Source of the DNA: Scenedesmus sp. ARA3
Taxonomy: Eukaryota; Chlorophyta; Chlorophyceae; Sphaeropleales; Scenedesmaceae
Reading direction: 5' to 3'
Length of the DNA stretch: 64,000 bases
Assembly: GCA_004335835.1 (NCBI GenBank)
Contig: RWJK01001977.1
Span: 1-64,000, forward strand
Part shown: one piece after another, positions 24,769 through 36,752 of the stretch
Numbering within the stretch: the first letter of the stretch is position 1
Layout of the letters: each line of letters starts with the position of its first letter
Translations under genes and position numbers: made by a program
Notes under the pieces: generated by a model
What the model was told of the DNA's origin: nothing
Databases searched by the model: none
What the model saw: only the letters and a program-made list of their open reading frames with translations

Positions 24769-26882
24769 AACAGACATGCCAGATAGAGAATCTAGTCGCC
24801 TGCTAGATAGCAGCAGAGCCATGAGCACGCCCCGAGTGTACCGCACCTGCTGCGTGCCGCCGTGCCGCGCTGCTCCTGGCGTCACACTGCCTGTCTGCTT
24901 CTCTGCCTCCTCCCCTAGCCGCGGCGTGAATATCAGTGCTGCATCAAAGCCCTCCGGCCGGTCTGCTTTGCTGGCGAAAAAGTGATCAAACTTGCTGCCA
25001 CCACTGCTGCCAGGTGCTGCCCTGTTGAGTTCTGTTGTACAAGCCAGGCAGGGGTTGATGCCCACGTGGCGCTTGTGCCCGCCTGCTGTTGAGCCGCCGC
25101 TGCCGCTGCTGCTGCTCATGTTTGGGTCATCACGAACGCGTATGCTGCGGGGACCCAGCGAGCGCACGCATCTGAACGCCTTGGTTACGTTTCTTGACAG
25201 TGCTGATGGCTCTATGCTGGTGTCCCTGCGGCAACAAAGAACAAGGGAAAGGGCAGTTTTTGATATTCTATAGGCTGTAATTGAAGCTGGGGTGCCGCCA
25301 TAGCCGGCGCTGGGCCTGATGCCGTGACAACTTTTGCTGCTGGAGCGGGCCAAACCATACGATGTCGTCTTGCTGCATAAGACGTGGTTTTTAACTGAAC
25401 ACTGGTGTCAGGACTGCGTCACCCTGAACCTGTTGATTGCCAACACCAGGGCATCAAACACACCTGCCTGCAGAGGCATTGCTAGCTAGCAATCAATTTT
25501 CTTGCACTGCCGCGGCCGCTGCCGCCGCTGCTTCTGCTGATTCCTTGCCACTGTACAGCCTGGTATGTGGCTGCACACAGCGGAATGTTTTGCTTTGATG
25601 TCATCTCACCTGTTCGCCATTATGTAGTCCCAAGTCGTCATGCCGCGGCAGGCCAGCACCACATGCAGCAGCAACAAGTCGCCCAGCGGATACAGTGCCG
25701 CTGCGCACACGCAGCTGTACACAAGCAGCGCGGCTTCGTACTCCCGCACGCGCATGTACGCTGGGTAGGCAGCTGCCAGCCGCGCTGCTATCTGCTCCGT
25801 GTCTGTGAAGCAGCGGTATGTGAGCCAGATGCCCACAGCTGCCTGCAGTGCTAGCATGCTGCACATGCTGCTGAGCAGCACGAAGAACGGGCGGTAGTTC
25901 CTGCGCCCGATGCAGTTGTTGACCCACTTGCAGTGGTGGTCAAACCCAAGCACACACTTGTCACACTCCCTGCAGTGCTTGCTGCCTCGCTGCACGTAGG
26001 CCTGCAAGCAGCAGACGTGCATGCAGGTGCACAGCCTGTGTGTCAGCAGGTCTTCTGTAGAAGCTGTTGTCAGATAACATGCCACCTCCATGATGAGGAA
26101 GCACAATGAAGGCAAGGCGGCACTTTCAGCAAGCTGCGCACTGCTCATTACACTGCTTCACAGCTGCACAGGCATGGTAGGCAGCTGCTGGTGCAAGCAC
26201 AACTGCAGCTGTCACTTGTCATGCCAACATCAGATGAGCGATCCACGAGTCGCTGAATCAAAGTGAATGGTGGTCAAGCTGCACCTGCTGCCCATGCTGC
26301 AGCTGCTGCTACGACCGCGCTGCAGCCAACTGCTGTGTAAGCGGTCACACCTGGCACTGCTCACAGTACAGAGGCCCATCTGCTGCTCCATTCAAGCCAG
26401 GGTCCGCTGGGTCTATTAAACTGCATGCAGATAAGCACGTGTGGATAGTTTGATAGCATAGCCGGCAGCAGGGGCAGCTGTGCAACGCTGGTGCTCTACT
26501 GTGCATGTGTGGAGCACACACAAATCGTGTTGACGTCTGCTGCTGGCTGGCATTGTGCAAGCTCGTGCAGCAAACAGGTTCAACTGCACTCACTGAGTCT
26601 ACTCAAAATCACGTGTACTTGCCTGACAATGAAGTATGTTACTGTGACAATGATTGCTGTAGCTGTGTACAGCACCGCCACTGCTGTCTGTGCTGCTGCT
26701 TCCTGAATGATTGGGATGAAGAGGGCATAGCAGCCTGCCAGTACCGTGAACCATACCAGCAGAGACACCGTCTGCGAGCCAAGCAACAACACTAGGGTGG
26801 GCCCCACTGTGTTGGACAGCAATTTGACTGTGCAGTTGCTGCTGCCTGTCAGACCTGTGAGACTTTCCAAGGGCACTGACAT
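24354..26882 (-). CDS. DHHC-type protein S-acyltransferase
   Basis: Palmitoylates cysteines of membrane-associated proteins at Golgi, ER or plasma membrane. Exons in transcript order: 26882-26623, 26420-26351, 26001-25610, 25225-24847 and 24563-24354, all in phase, 436 aa. Two N-terminal helices (residues ~27-80) precede the DPADPG motif typical of plant PATs. The zinc-binding CRD is split by an intron after CEQCQ and continues CRECDKC...[12 protein letters not shown], with the catalytic DHHC at 131-134. Two more helices follow, then TTWDYI, a form of the TTxE motif. The C-terminus is soluble and Ser/Ala/Gly-rich. The first intron uses a GC donor (AG|GCAAGT): the GT site four bases further on breaks the frame. 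The (CTG)n tract near 24733 is intronic in this model. Confidence 0.9.
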
Positions 26883-27793
26883 CCATGCCTCCGTTTCATT
26901 TCATACTGTGCTGGAAACTTGCAATGTCTTAGCTATCTGCAGTAAGTAAATAGGCAAAACTGCGAGTAACGCGTCGATAGTTTACGGCAGTTCAAAACAA
27001 CCCCTTCAACAAACAATCGTACGCTGCAGGCGCCTTCAAGACCTTATCAATGCTGGTTACAGTCGTCGAGGCATCCTGTTGTGCATATCGTACATGCCTC
27101 ATCACCAGGGCACACTGTGGCACAACCCTAGCTGGTTCACCACCACCTCAAGGTGCCCTCCAGCCTTGAAGAGCAGAAGCCCACTGCCACCCTGCCACGT
27201 TACTTCCAAACATGCTGCAACGATGCAAGCGACAATGTTCTGGAGGCACCATGGCACCTGCCCCAAGTGAACACAAAGCCACAGCGGTGCCACCAGGTGC
27301 AAGTGCAAATCACTGACTCCTGCTGCATTGCCATTGCAATTGCAATGTAGCTGCAGCTGTGTTGCAGTACCCAGCTTGACGAAGCCATGCCTCGAACGAC
27401 CACCATTCAATTTGCAAAAACCTATGTACATACCGCCTGTACATCGCACGTGGTGACCACAGCAACCCAACTTGAGGTGCTGACAAGACACTGGTGCCAC
27501 AACCTGCCAGCAAGACAATCGCGTGCCATGTTCACTGCAGTGCTCTGGACAAGACCCAGGTCGCCTGGGCGCCCATCAGAGCATCCACAGCCCACCACAC
27601 ATGCAACGAATCATCCATTTGTTCACGAGTACACTTAGAAAGCGACATACCGACCAGACCCCTCCCATCCGCCACCCAGCCGCCTCCAGCTCTCCTGCAC
27701 GCGTTCATCTGCTTCCTGCAAGCCTCCATCAACGTCCTGCAAGCCGCGCGCAGCCGCGCGCCGCGTTTCCTGCACGCCAAGCACACAGCTGCC
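26883..27793. other. Intergenic region with unusual composition
   Basis: 27000-27600 lacks CAG runs and has less biased codons than the neighbouring genes. No frame has recognisable protein content. Possibly an old element fragment. Confidence 0.25.
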
Positions 27794-28874
27794 TCAGCTC
27801 TTGACCAGCTTTGCCTTCATGCGAGCCAGCAGCTCCTCAGTGGTCTCCAGCAGCAGCTCAGGGGGCTTGCTGCCCTGCACCTCCGCCAGCATCGTCTCCA
27901 GCTGCTGCTGGCGCTTCAGCAGCTCAAAGGCCTGCGCCCTGCAGGACACACGGCCAGCAGCAGCAGCAGTAGCAGCATGATAGTTTGAGCAGCAAATCTT
28001 GATATCGACGCATGCTGCCAGCGTCCCAGCTCATGTGGCACGCTGCATACTTGAGGTCACTCAACTCCAAGTACAGGATGCTCTGCAGCATACGAATGAT
28101 GTGTTGCATGCCGCCACAGCCACAGCTGGCCTGCAGCAACCTGAAGCACTGCCACACTGCTCTACGCGCGCTCCCAACCCTGCCTGAAAACACCAACCGC
28201 AGCAGCCGGCAGCTTCCCCATCAACAGCAGCAGACAACCTCTGCTGCCACCGCTGCTGCCACTGCTGCAAAGTAACACACAATGCATTGCAACTTCCAGC
28301 AGCTGTCTCACCTCAGCTGGATGTTCTCAGCCTCCATGCGGGCCATCTCGACATCATCCGAGTTGCCCATGCCCTGGTTGCCACGCATCTGCTCCTCAAC
28401 CTGGCAGCAGCACAGGCAGCACCAGGCACCCAGGCATGCGCAAAGTCATGTGTTTGCACCATAATGGCTTCTGCACAAACAGCAGATCTCGCAGTAGCTG
28501 CAAGCAACCCAACCATTCAGTGTACAGATTCCTTGACAGCTTGACGCATACAGCTCCTGCCCGTCGTGCAGAGCAGCAACAGCAGCGAAACACCTGTAGC
28601 AGATCATTTCGGCTCAAAGACGCAGCAGAAACAGCAGCCGCAACACAAGCCGCCAGCAATCAAACACTACAACCAGCAGCCCGTCTCACCATCTCATATG
28701 CCCTGAAAGCCAAGTCTTCAGTCTTGGACCTGGCCCGCACATGCGCACTCTTCACCGCAACAGCACCCATGGGAGCGTCGTGCCCGCCAATCGGCAGCTG
28801 CCTCACCGGCCTGCCTGCCAGCCTGTCTGCAAGCGCAGTGATCTCTGCTCGGAGCCGGGCCACATCACCAGCCT

Positions 28875-28922
<48 letters not shown>

Positions 28923-29704
28923 GCCGTAGTGATGACAAACACGTGCACTTCGCTGCCACGGTTAAGGCCGTCTGTGCAGCCTGTGCTGCCCACAGCAACT
29001 ACTAACAAAAATCAGTTCAAATATTCAAAGCCATAAGGGCAACATGCTATTGTACTTCATCAGCAGCTGCGCTTGCACCTTGCAGACACATGCATTTACC
29101 ATGACGTCATGACTGCGTAGACGCTGTGTCTGCTCGCAACACAACTGCCACGGACTGCAGCTTATGCCGATGGAAAACACGGAGATGAGCACCAAGAAAC
29201 TCACAGCCTCATGTGCAGAAGCATGCTGGTGAGTGCGCTGTTATTTCTTGTGCTGCTGCTGCCAGCTGCTGCTGCTGGAGTAAGGCAAACGACCCAGCAG
29301 CAGCCCATCCTAGCTGTCTCGACTCTTGAATCGCTCGTGCTGTGTCAACTACCCAGTGCTGAGCTTTCATCCCCATCACTTCAATCAGCTGTACATCAGT
29401 GCAAGAAGTGGGACATGCTGTACATGTGGCAACACCGTTGAAGCGCCACAGTGACCTCTGACATCACGCACGTGTCATTTCTGGCTGCAAGTTAAGCCCA
29501 CCTTTGGCATTGGCTGGCCTGAGTTGAACATTGCAGCCAGCTGAGCCTCCTTCTGCTGCAGCTGCATCTGCAGCTGTGCCGGGGACGCTGCTTCGGCCTC
29601 CGCCTCTGCTGCTGCCCGCACGACATGTCGGCAGCGAGTGCTGCTGCTGCTGCTGCTGCTACCTGCTGCTGCTGCTGGGGCGCGCCGGACTGCAGGAGCT
29701 GCTG
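27794..29704 (-). CDS. Small coiled-coil protein, probably plastid-targeted
   Basis: Exons in transcript order: ~29704-29502, 28872-28690, 28400-28312 and 27938-27794. All three joins agree in phase. The mature part is strongly helical: QLQMQLQQKEAQLAAMF, ARLRAEITALADRLAG, EMARMEAENIQLRAQAFELL and, at the end, LLETTEELLARMKAKL. The N-terminal part is rich in A, S and R with CRHVVRAAAEAE, which looks like the end of a chloroplast transit peptide. No in-frame ATG was found, so the first coding exon is missing. A (CTG)n tract forms the polypyrimidine stretch directly before the exon at 28872. Family not recognised. Confidence 0.55.
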
Positions 29705-30976
29705 CTGCAGTAGTCACAGAACACCACACAGCATAGAAAATATTTCCTACCCTCAAAACCAGCTGTAATTCTTCTAACAAGCAGCAGGCTGCATCCGCTG
29801 ATGCACGATGTGCCGTGTCAGTTGGTGATGTGCATTGCAAGCATGCCCACCGCACTTGCTTGCCTAGTAGACAAGCTGAGGGTGCCTGGAGCTTTGGTTT
29901 CTGTGGTTTATTGCTCAGCATCCGCTATCATGCATGTAATGCTCGCATATGGCCTGGGTGTGAAGTGAGGCTGGCAGTGCAGGCTGTGTGCAGCCAGAGA
30001 GACAGCAGTTGTGCAGCGGTCTGAGACTAAGCGCGGCGCCATGATCAACACTGCTCACCACGTCTATGAGCAAAAGCGAGCCTGCAAGGCTGCTTCTGGG
30101 CCAAGAGCTGCATCCTGGACTGCAGGTGCTGACAGGGCTCCTTCTCGAAACAAAGCCCACTCACAGGCTTTGTTAGCAAGCACAACGCAGAAACCCAAAC
30201 AAAAATTAAATAACCGTTGACGTTTACTTGTACAATTGACGTGGCAGACGTGCACGAGTCACTTGCAGCAAGAACGAGAGACAGTCGAGGAGCAGTTCAC
30301 CTACAAAGCTTCAGAAAACATTACACCAAACAAACACTACTGTTCAGATGCTGTTGAAACCACGAATGCGCGCGTGCATCATCAGGCCATAACATGTGCC
30401 ACCTCAAAGCCCTTGCTGGGGATATCTGGCAGACCGACAGCTACGTTAAAGTAAGCTAGATGCGATCTGGAGATGTATAGCTGTTCAGCGCTGTGTCCTG
30501 CTGCTCTTGTTGCTGCTGCTGCTCCTGCCCGAACAGTGAAGCACGTTTGGCTGGCTGAACGGATCCAAGGCTTCGCACCATATAAGCCGTTCTATGGCAT
30601 ATTGTATGATGCGAAAAGACTGCAGACATGCAGCAGTAGAGGCGCCCAGGCGGGCTCCTGCAGTAGCGCGGGTGGTTCCGTTGGCAAGCCTGTCGCTGCG
30701 CAAAGCCTCGCCATGCAGCAGTATAAGGGCTGTGGACCCTAAGCAGGCGGCAGCTCCAACAGGTGAGCTCATGCTGCTGTTGCTGCTGCTGCCTGTGCTG
30801 CATCTGTACAGCAGCCTGATGATCAGGCTGTGAGCTGCTCTACCTGCTGGTAGCAGTCAGGACTGCAGGACAGCCTGCACCCGCACACTTGACAAGATCC
30901 TGCACATATTAGTAACAGTGTAACGCTCCTGTGGCTTCACACTTACTGTGCCTGCTGTCCCTGCTCAACTGTGCAG
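29705..30976. other. Divergent spacer; unresolved first exons of both flanking genes
   Basis: Should hold the 5' exon of the minus-strand coiled-coil gene and the first exon of the SPP gene. A plus-strand ATG at 30771 opens a short hydrophobic frame (MLLLLLLPVLHLYSSLMIR) that resembles a signal peptide, but its only donor is out of phase with the next exon. Confidence 0.3.
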
Positions 30977-31923
30977 AGACGCTCGCTGAGCCTTCCAGTT
31001 CTGTACAGGCAACAGCAGCAGGTGCAGCAGCAGCAGCAGCAGCAGCAGCGCCGGTTGCAGCGCCTGCCCAGCCATGGGTGTGGGAAGACAGCAACGATGC
31101 AGTGCGCGCGTATGCTGTGTTCTTCCTGTGGCTGGCACTGGGCAGCTGGCCTGCACTGCAGGAAGTGGGGCTCGTAGGTGCGCTGCTAAGTTGGGTTTGC
31201 TGTGTTTGCTGGGATGGTCAACATGCGTTCCCTTTGTACGGTTGTTGTTTGTAGTCTCTTGCTACTAGTGTGTTGGTAGTAAAGCCACACCAACACCAGC
31301 TCAGAGCGTGGATGGTTTCAGCGTTGAAGGGATGCAACGGCGCCAGCAGAGCATTCAGCTAGGATGTGCTGGCAGCAGCATCTAGCACTGGTGCTTGGAG
31401 CCCCATGCTCCTGCCAGCTGAGAGCAATTGTTAGCAGCAGCGATTGCCTGCTGAGACTTTGGCAAGCTTGTTGGCAAGTTGTTGGGGGAGTAGTTGCGCC
31501 AGGGTTCGCCGATGCAACGGCAGCTGCACTGCACTGCCTGCAATGGTAGGCCTGCACACATAGCCAGCCATGTGTGCACCACACAAGCCTGCACGTTCAA
31601 AACTCTACTATTCACAGCGGCTGTTGTGTACCTCTACTATCTACAGCACCTGCTGTCCTGCCTGATGCCTTGAGTGGCACTTTGTGCTTTCTTTCCTGCT
31701 GCGTGTTGTGATGCAGACCTGCCGAATCTCCTGTGGCTGTTATGCCTGACGTCTTGAACTGTGTTTTTGTGCTTTCTTGCCTGCTGCGTGTTGTGCTGCA
31801 GACCTGCCGTACTTCCTGGGGCTTGGCGTGCTGACTGTGTACATCGGGGCACACAGGGGCCTCACCAGCAAGTCCAAGCAGCAGCTCAGCGTCAAGGAGG
31901 TGAGGCCTGCTGCAGCAGCAGCT

Positions 31924-31959
<36 letters not shown>

Positions 31960-33535
31960 GCGGCATGCACTCTGACTGGAGCTGCTCGCTTGCGAAATGA
32001 TTGCCAGCATGGCGGGTTTCTGAAGCTGCACATACTACACCAGCTACACAATGCTGTCGCAGCTGTTCGACAGTACCAATCTGCATGCTCAGTATGTTCC
32101 ACAACACACTAGTCAGGAAGGTCACAGCCCACCCGCCATGCTCGATCGTGTGCTGCTGTTGCAGGGCCTGCTTGCGCCCGTGCTGACCCTATGACGTATG
32201 ACATTCTAGATGGACAGCAACCAGCCTGCCATGTTCACCCGTGTGGTGCTGTTGCAGGGCCTGTTTGCGCCCGTGCTGGCCCTGTGACATATGACAATCT
32301 GGATGGACAGCAATCACTCGCAATGTGGAATCCTGTGCTGCTGTTGAAGGGCCTGCTTGCGCCCGTGCTGACCCTATGACGTACGCCAGTCCGGACGGAC
32401 AGCAATCAATGGCAATGTTGAGTCATGTGCTACTCTTGCAGGGCCTGCTTGCGCCCGTGCCGACCCTATGACGTAGGACATTCTGGATTGACAGCAACCA
32501 ACCTGCCATGTTCCCCCGTGTGCTGCTCTTGCAGGGCCTGCTTGCGCCCGTGCTGGCCTCCTGCTCCCTGTTTGGGCTGTACCTGCTGGTGAAGTACATT
32601 CCAGACTTCAGCCTGCAGACGTTCCTGGATGCATACTTTTGGTTGCTGGGCAGCGTAGCTATATACGGAGCAGGTGAGCCGAATTCTTGATGCATGAGTT
32701 TGTACATGCAGTGCGTAGTAGCGGTGCTGAAGTGTCAGCTGTTGCGCAATGCGTATGATCCTGCTGCCTGGTGTCTGTTTGCCGCTTAGCTATGAGTACA
32801 TCAGCTGCCTTGTGCACACAGCTGGAGCTAGGCTGCCTCAACAGCCTGCATTCCGGCACAGCACTGGGGACATCCAACACAATGCCAGTATCAGCAACGT
32901 CGCTGCTCACACTGCACCACATCGCCATTGCGTGTGCCGCTATCCTCTGCTGTATCGCAGCGCGGCCGCTGCTGCGCCAGCTGGCCCCCGGCACCCTGGG
33001 CCAGAAAAGCATCGAGTGGCAACCACCAGAGGGCTTGCTGTTAGATGAGGAAGGCAATAATGTGCTACTGGTGCAGGTGGCACCTTCAGATGTGGCTGCT
33101 GCTGCATTTGCTGTGGGGCTGGCGTCTGCTGAGCTGCTGGGTCACCACACCAGCTTCACGCTGAACAACATGGTGAGATGAGATGTTTGAACTTGTGTGA
33201 AGTATGAAGTTGAAGTGTAATCTGTTGATGTGTTGGTTGCTCTGCTGAGCTGCTGGGTCACCAACACCAGCTTCACACTGAACAACATGGTGAGATGTTT
33301 GCACTGAAGGACATTGTGTGATGTTCACACTGCACAGCGATGTGTAGTTCTGTCAGGCATAATGGGTTGATTGACTGCTCTGCTGAGCTGCTGGGTCACC
33401 ACACCAGCTTCACATCGAACAACATCGTGAGACCTGAGATGTGAGGTGTGAGATGAGTGCACTGAAGAGGCAGCACCGGCTCTGGCACCAGCACTGCTGG
33501 TGTCAGTTCCTGTTGCAGAGATCAGTGACATGGCC

Positions 33536-33573
<38 letters not shown>

Positions 33574-33676
33574 TGTGTCGATGCAGTTTGAATGCCTGGT
33601 GGCCACTGAGATCCTGGTGCAGGTGACATCATTTTTGTCATGCTTTGAACAGCACATAACAACAGGCCCTCTGTTG

Positions 33677-33719
<43 letters not shown>

Positions 33720-33792
33720 AGGTTGCGTGCCTTGGGCCACTGAGATCCTGGCACTGGTGTTGTCATGCCCTAAACAGCATGTCAACGTGCCC

Positions 33793-33827
<35 letters not shown>

Positions 33828-34377
33828 AGGTTGCATGCCTGGTGGCTACTGAGATCCTGGCGCTGGTGGGCCTGCGCTCCTTCAGGACTCCACGTAACAT
33901 AGCTGCTGCTGCTGCTGCTGCTGTTGCAGGTTGCATGCCTGGTAGCCACTGAGATCCTGGCACTGGTGGGCCTGCGCTCCTTCAGGACTGCCGCGCTGCT
34001 GCTGGTGGGGCTGCTGGCGTATGATGTGTTCTGGGTGTTTGGCAGCCCTGCAGGTGAGGAGGCACAACGCTGCCTTTGAATGCCTGCACAAGTTGCAGCT
34101 GAGGCAGGGTGTCGTGTGCGAATCCGAGTGTCTGAATACAACAGGGCATTAGAAGGGTTGCAGGCTGCTGTATGGCAGTGCAGCTGCTATGCCAGCGTGT
34201 TGCCCCTGTTGCAGAGCAGCAGGTGACATACAGTGCGGCTGACTGCTTCTGTTGTTGCTGTTGCTGCTGCCTGCAGTTGTGGGTGACAATGTGATGCTCA
34301 CGGTTGCCACCTCGGACATGATTGTGGGGCCTACACGCCTGCTGTTCCCAAGGGCGCCAGGCGGCATTGGGGAGGTG

Positions 34378-34417
<40 letters not shown>

Positions 34418-35987
34418 CCACCAACACAGCAGCCTGTGCAGCAGCCTTTGGCTTGCACAGGTGGCTGTTGAATCAGGAAGCAGGTCCTGTCTGCTCAACC
34501 ACATACGCCGCACATGTAGCTGCTGCTAGCAGTGCTGCTGGCCACAGCAGGTTGATAAACTGTGCTCCTACTGATGGCAGATGCAGGCAGACCTTCTGCC
34601 TCACAGGACCACTGTTGCTGTTTACGATGTGACGTCACATGGGTTGCAATTTGAGCTGTTGCATGCTTGTGTGCTTGCAGGCAGCTGACTTCCCCTTCAG
34701 CCTGCTGGGCTTGGGAGACATTGCCATCCCTGGTGAGCTGCCTGCAAATGCAGAATGACGTGTGCTGCAGTCTCTCTTTTCAGACGGGTTGAAGTGCTCC
34801 GCTATGTCTCACTGGCAGTGCTCCAGGGTACTGCCAGCTCCTGGGGCAGCTTGCAACAGTATGTGTTGCCGGACGGTCTTGCACATGCAGCGCCGGCAGT
34901 AATGCACCAACTCTTGCTTTGCCGTGTCTAATGAGATTCCAACTGCTTCATGACAATCAGCGGGCTCTGCCTCACTAAGCCGCTGTGCTGTTGTATGTCA
35001 TTCCATGCGCTGCTGCTTGCAGGTCTGCTGGCAGGTCTAGCCCTACGCTACGACGCTTCGCGCATCGTCAACATGCAAGCGCGCGCAACAGCAGCAGCAG
35101 CGGCAATCAGCGAGGCCCTCGCAGCGCTGCAGCCAGATGCAAGTGCCAAGGAGATGGGCGATGCAGCAGCCTCGGCAGCCAGCACAGCATATGACCAGGT
35201 GTGTAGCGGCCGCTGTTCATGTGTGATGCAGACAGCGTCCTGATAGGCATGAGACGGTCACATGATGCCAACAGAAAGGTGCATGCTGGTTATGGATGGC
35301 ATGCGTTGGCCTAGTGGTTTCTGCTTGCATGAGTGCCTGCTCTCCAGCATGGGTCAGCGGCTAGAATGTGGGGTTAATGTTCAGCATGTGTTAGCAGCTT
35401 GAGTTTTGTGTGTATGCGCACTCAGCCAGCTGTATGGCCAGCCGCTGACTTGATGCAGTGATGAAACAGCAGGTTCGGTAGTGGCAACAGTGTTGCCTGT
35501 TTTGGCCATCTTCAATTTGGTATGCACCACCCACTGCTTGCTTTGCACATGTTTGCAGGTAGCTGACAGGGAGCTGAATCAGCAGGACAAGTCTCAAGGC
35601 ATAACAAGGGCCATCAGCAGCGACAGCAGTAGCAGCAGCAGCAGCAGCGACACCAGCAGCAGTAACACCATCAGCAGCAGCAGTGACACGACCACCAGCA
35701 GTAGCAGTAGCAGCAGCATCCAAGAGCAGCAGCGATCGGTGCCGGTGTCGATTGAGGTGCTGCAGCAGCGGACCTACTTCACACGAGTAGCATGTGCACA
35801 CGTGGCAGGCCTGCTGACTGCATTTGCAGCCAACAGCATCACTCACATGGGTCAGCCGGCACTGCTGTACATTGTGCCTGCCACGCTGCTGACTGTGCTG
35901 GTCACAGCAGCCAGCAGGAGTGAGGTGGGCAGGGTGTGGAAGTACACTGATGTTGCTAGCTTTGGTCTGCCTGTGAAGAAGGAGTAG
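30977..35987 (+). CDS. SPP: Signal peptide peptidase-type intramembrane aspartyl protease
   Basis: GxGD protease of the SPP/SPPL family, cutting type II membrane segments, typically in the ER. Exons 30977-31177, 31802-31899, 32535-32673, 32790-33172, 33930-34053, 34277-34374, 34681-34732, 35023-35198 and 35559-35987 all join in phase (~565 aa plus an unfound first exon). The catalytic aspartates are in AYDVFWVFG (codon 34023) and LLGLGDIAIP (codon 34717). The QPALLYIVP motif (35853) completes the active site. Between the GLGD helix and the PAL helix the protein carries roughly 115 extra residues rich in A, S and Q, where plant SPPs (from memory) have a short loop. The C-terminal VKKE could be a KKXX-like ER signal but is not exact. 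Introns hold many copies of exon ends. Confidence 0.9.
32159..32534 (+). repeat. ~93-bp tandem repeats containing the SPP exon 3 acceptor
   Basis: Four units, each with (C)TTGCAGGGCCTGCTTGCGCC or a close variant, precede the true exon 3. The match covers the polypyrimidine tract, the AG and about 22 exon bases, then turns into CCCTATGACGTA. Unit starts are about 32159, 32252, 32346 and 32438; the real site is at 32534. In the third, CAG has become AAG. Confidence 0.9.
33126..33440 (+). repeat. Tandem copies of the SPP exon 4 3' end and donor
   Basis: The stretch from CTGCTGAGCTGCTGGGTCAC to AACAACATGGTGAGATG recurs three times: 33126-33180 (real), ~33240-33297 and ~33379-33432. The second copy has one extra base and the third has ATC|GTGAGA. 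Confidence 0.9.
33490..33930 (+). repeat. Tandem copies of the SPP exon 5 acceptor and 5' end
   Basis: Units with a (CTG)n tract, a CAG and an exon start reading V/F-ACLVATEILALV lie at ~33590, ~33722 and ~33830 before the true exon at 33930. The 33830 copy is almost complete (through GLRSFRT) but lacks the sequence encoding the catalytic YD motif. Confidence 0.9.
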
Positions 35988-36385
35988 GCTATCGTTGTTT
36001 TGCTGGTTGCTGGAAGCAGCGCAGAGTGCTCGCTCGGCCCGAGGTTGCATAACCCCACTGCCTGGCATCAGCAGCAAAAACAAATTGCTACCAAGATTCG
36101 TACTTGCTGTATCGCCTGCAAACTACACTACGTATCTGCAGGGTGTCTGCCCAGGTTTCATGCACAGCTGCTCTCAGGGATCCTGCTGCTCCTCCAGCTG
36201 CTTGCTCCGGTGGCCTGCACAGCAAAACAGCAGACCCATTTGCGAGTGTGTGTAGCAGCAGCATGCTGCCAACAGAACACAACATAGCCGGCACTTGCAA
36301 ACACTTAGCAGTGCTTGCAGAGCCAATCAGTAACCAGCAGCCTAGCAGGAGCAGAAGCAACAGCAGCAGCAGCAGCACGGCTCAC
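35988..36385. other. Spacer 3' of SPP
   Basis: Contains the SPP 3' end and possibly the terminal exon of the minus-strand gene. A minus frame ending near 36088 is a weak candidate. Confidence 0.25.
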
Positions 36386-36752
36386 CTCTGTCTGGCCAGC
36401 CATCTGGTCCAAACGTCCACCCCAGGTACTTGGTGCAGTTCTGCACCATTGCATCAAGCCCCCCACGATATACCCAGGTGTCGCCATTCATGTATGTGCC
36501 GTCGTCAAGCTGCACTGCAATGTGCTCTAAAAGCTGGTCCAGGAACATGGTCTTGGGGCAGATCAGCGGCAGCAGCTCGTTGCCATCTGGCTGATCATAC
36601 GCAGTAAAGTGGCCCGCGTATGCCTTGTAGAGTGGCGTTGCAACAAACTCAGCCACGCTCTGCACAATATGCCTGGGCAGCAGCTGGTGCGGTACTGCAG
36701 TGTAGTTGCCGTTGGCGACTGCTGCTTCTCAGGTTGCAATCAGCTTGTCCAT
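36386..36752 (-). CDS. Unrecognised exon, probably partial or broken gene
   Basis: A minus-strand frame ending in a good donor (AGAG|GTGAGC, phase 1) reads VAEFVATPLYKAYAGHFTAY, then LLPLICPKTMFLDQLLEHIA and YMNGDTWVYRGGLDAMVQNC. It looks like a real protein but I cannot place it. Upstream, an in-frame ATG at 36752 is followed after seven codons by TGA (36731-36729). Either the exon starts at an AG just after that stop, or the copy is broken. Only ~400 bases separate its donor from the stop of the convergent SPP gene, so the rest of the gene is short, missing or overlapping. Confidence 0.4.

Noticed and set aside
32159..33930. CRISPR-like direct repeats
   Set aside because: The units contain exon sequence and splice sites, vary in length, have no unique spacers, and lie in a eukaryotic gene.
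36729..36731. TGA as a selenocysteine codon
   Set aside because: No SECIS element could be identified and the start exon itself is uncertain; an AG acceptor just after the TGA is simpler.
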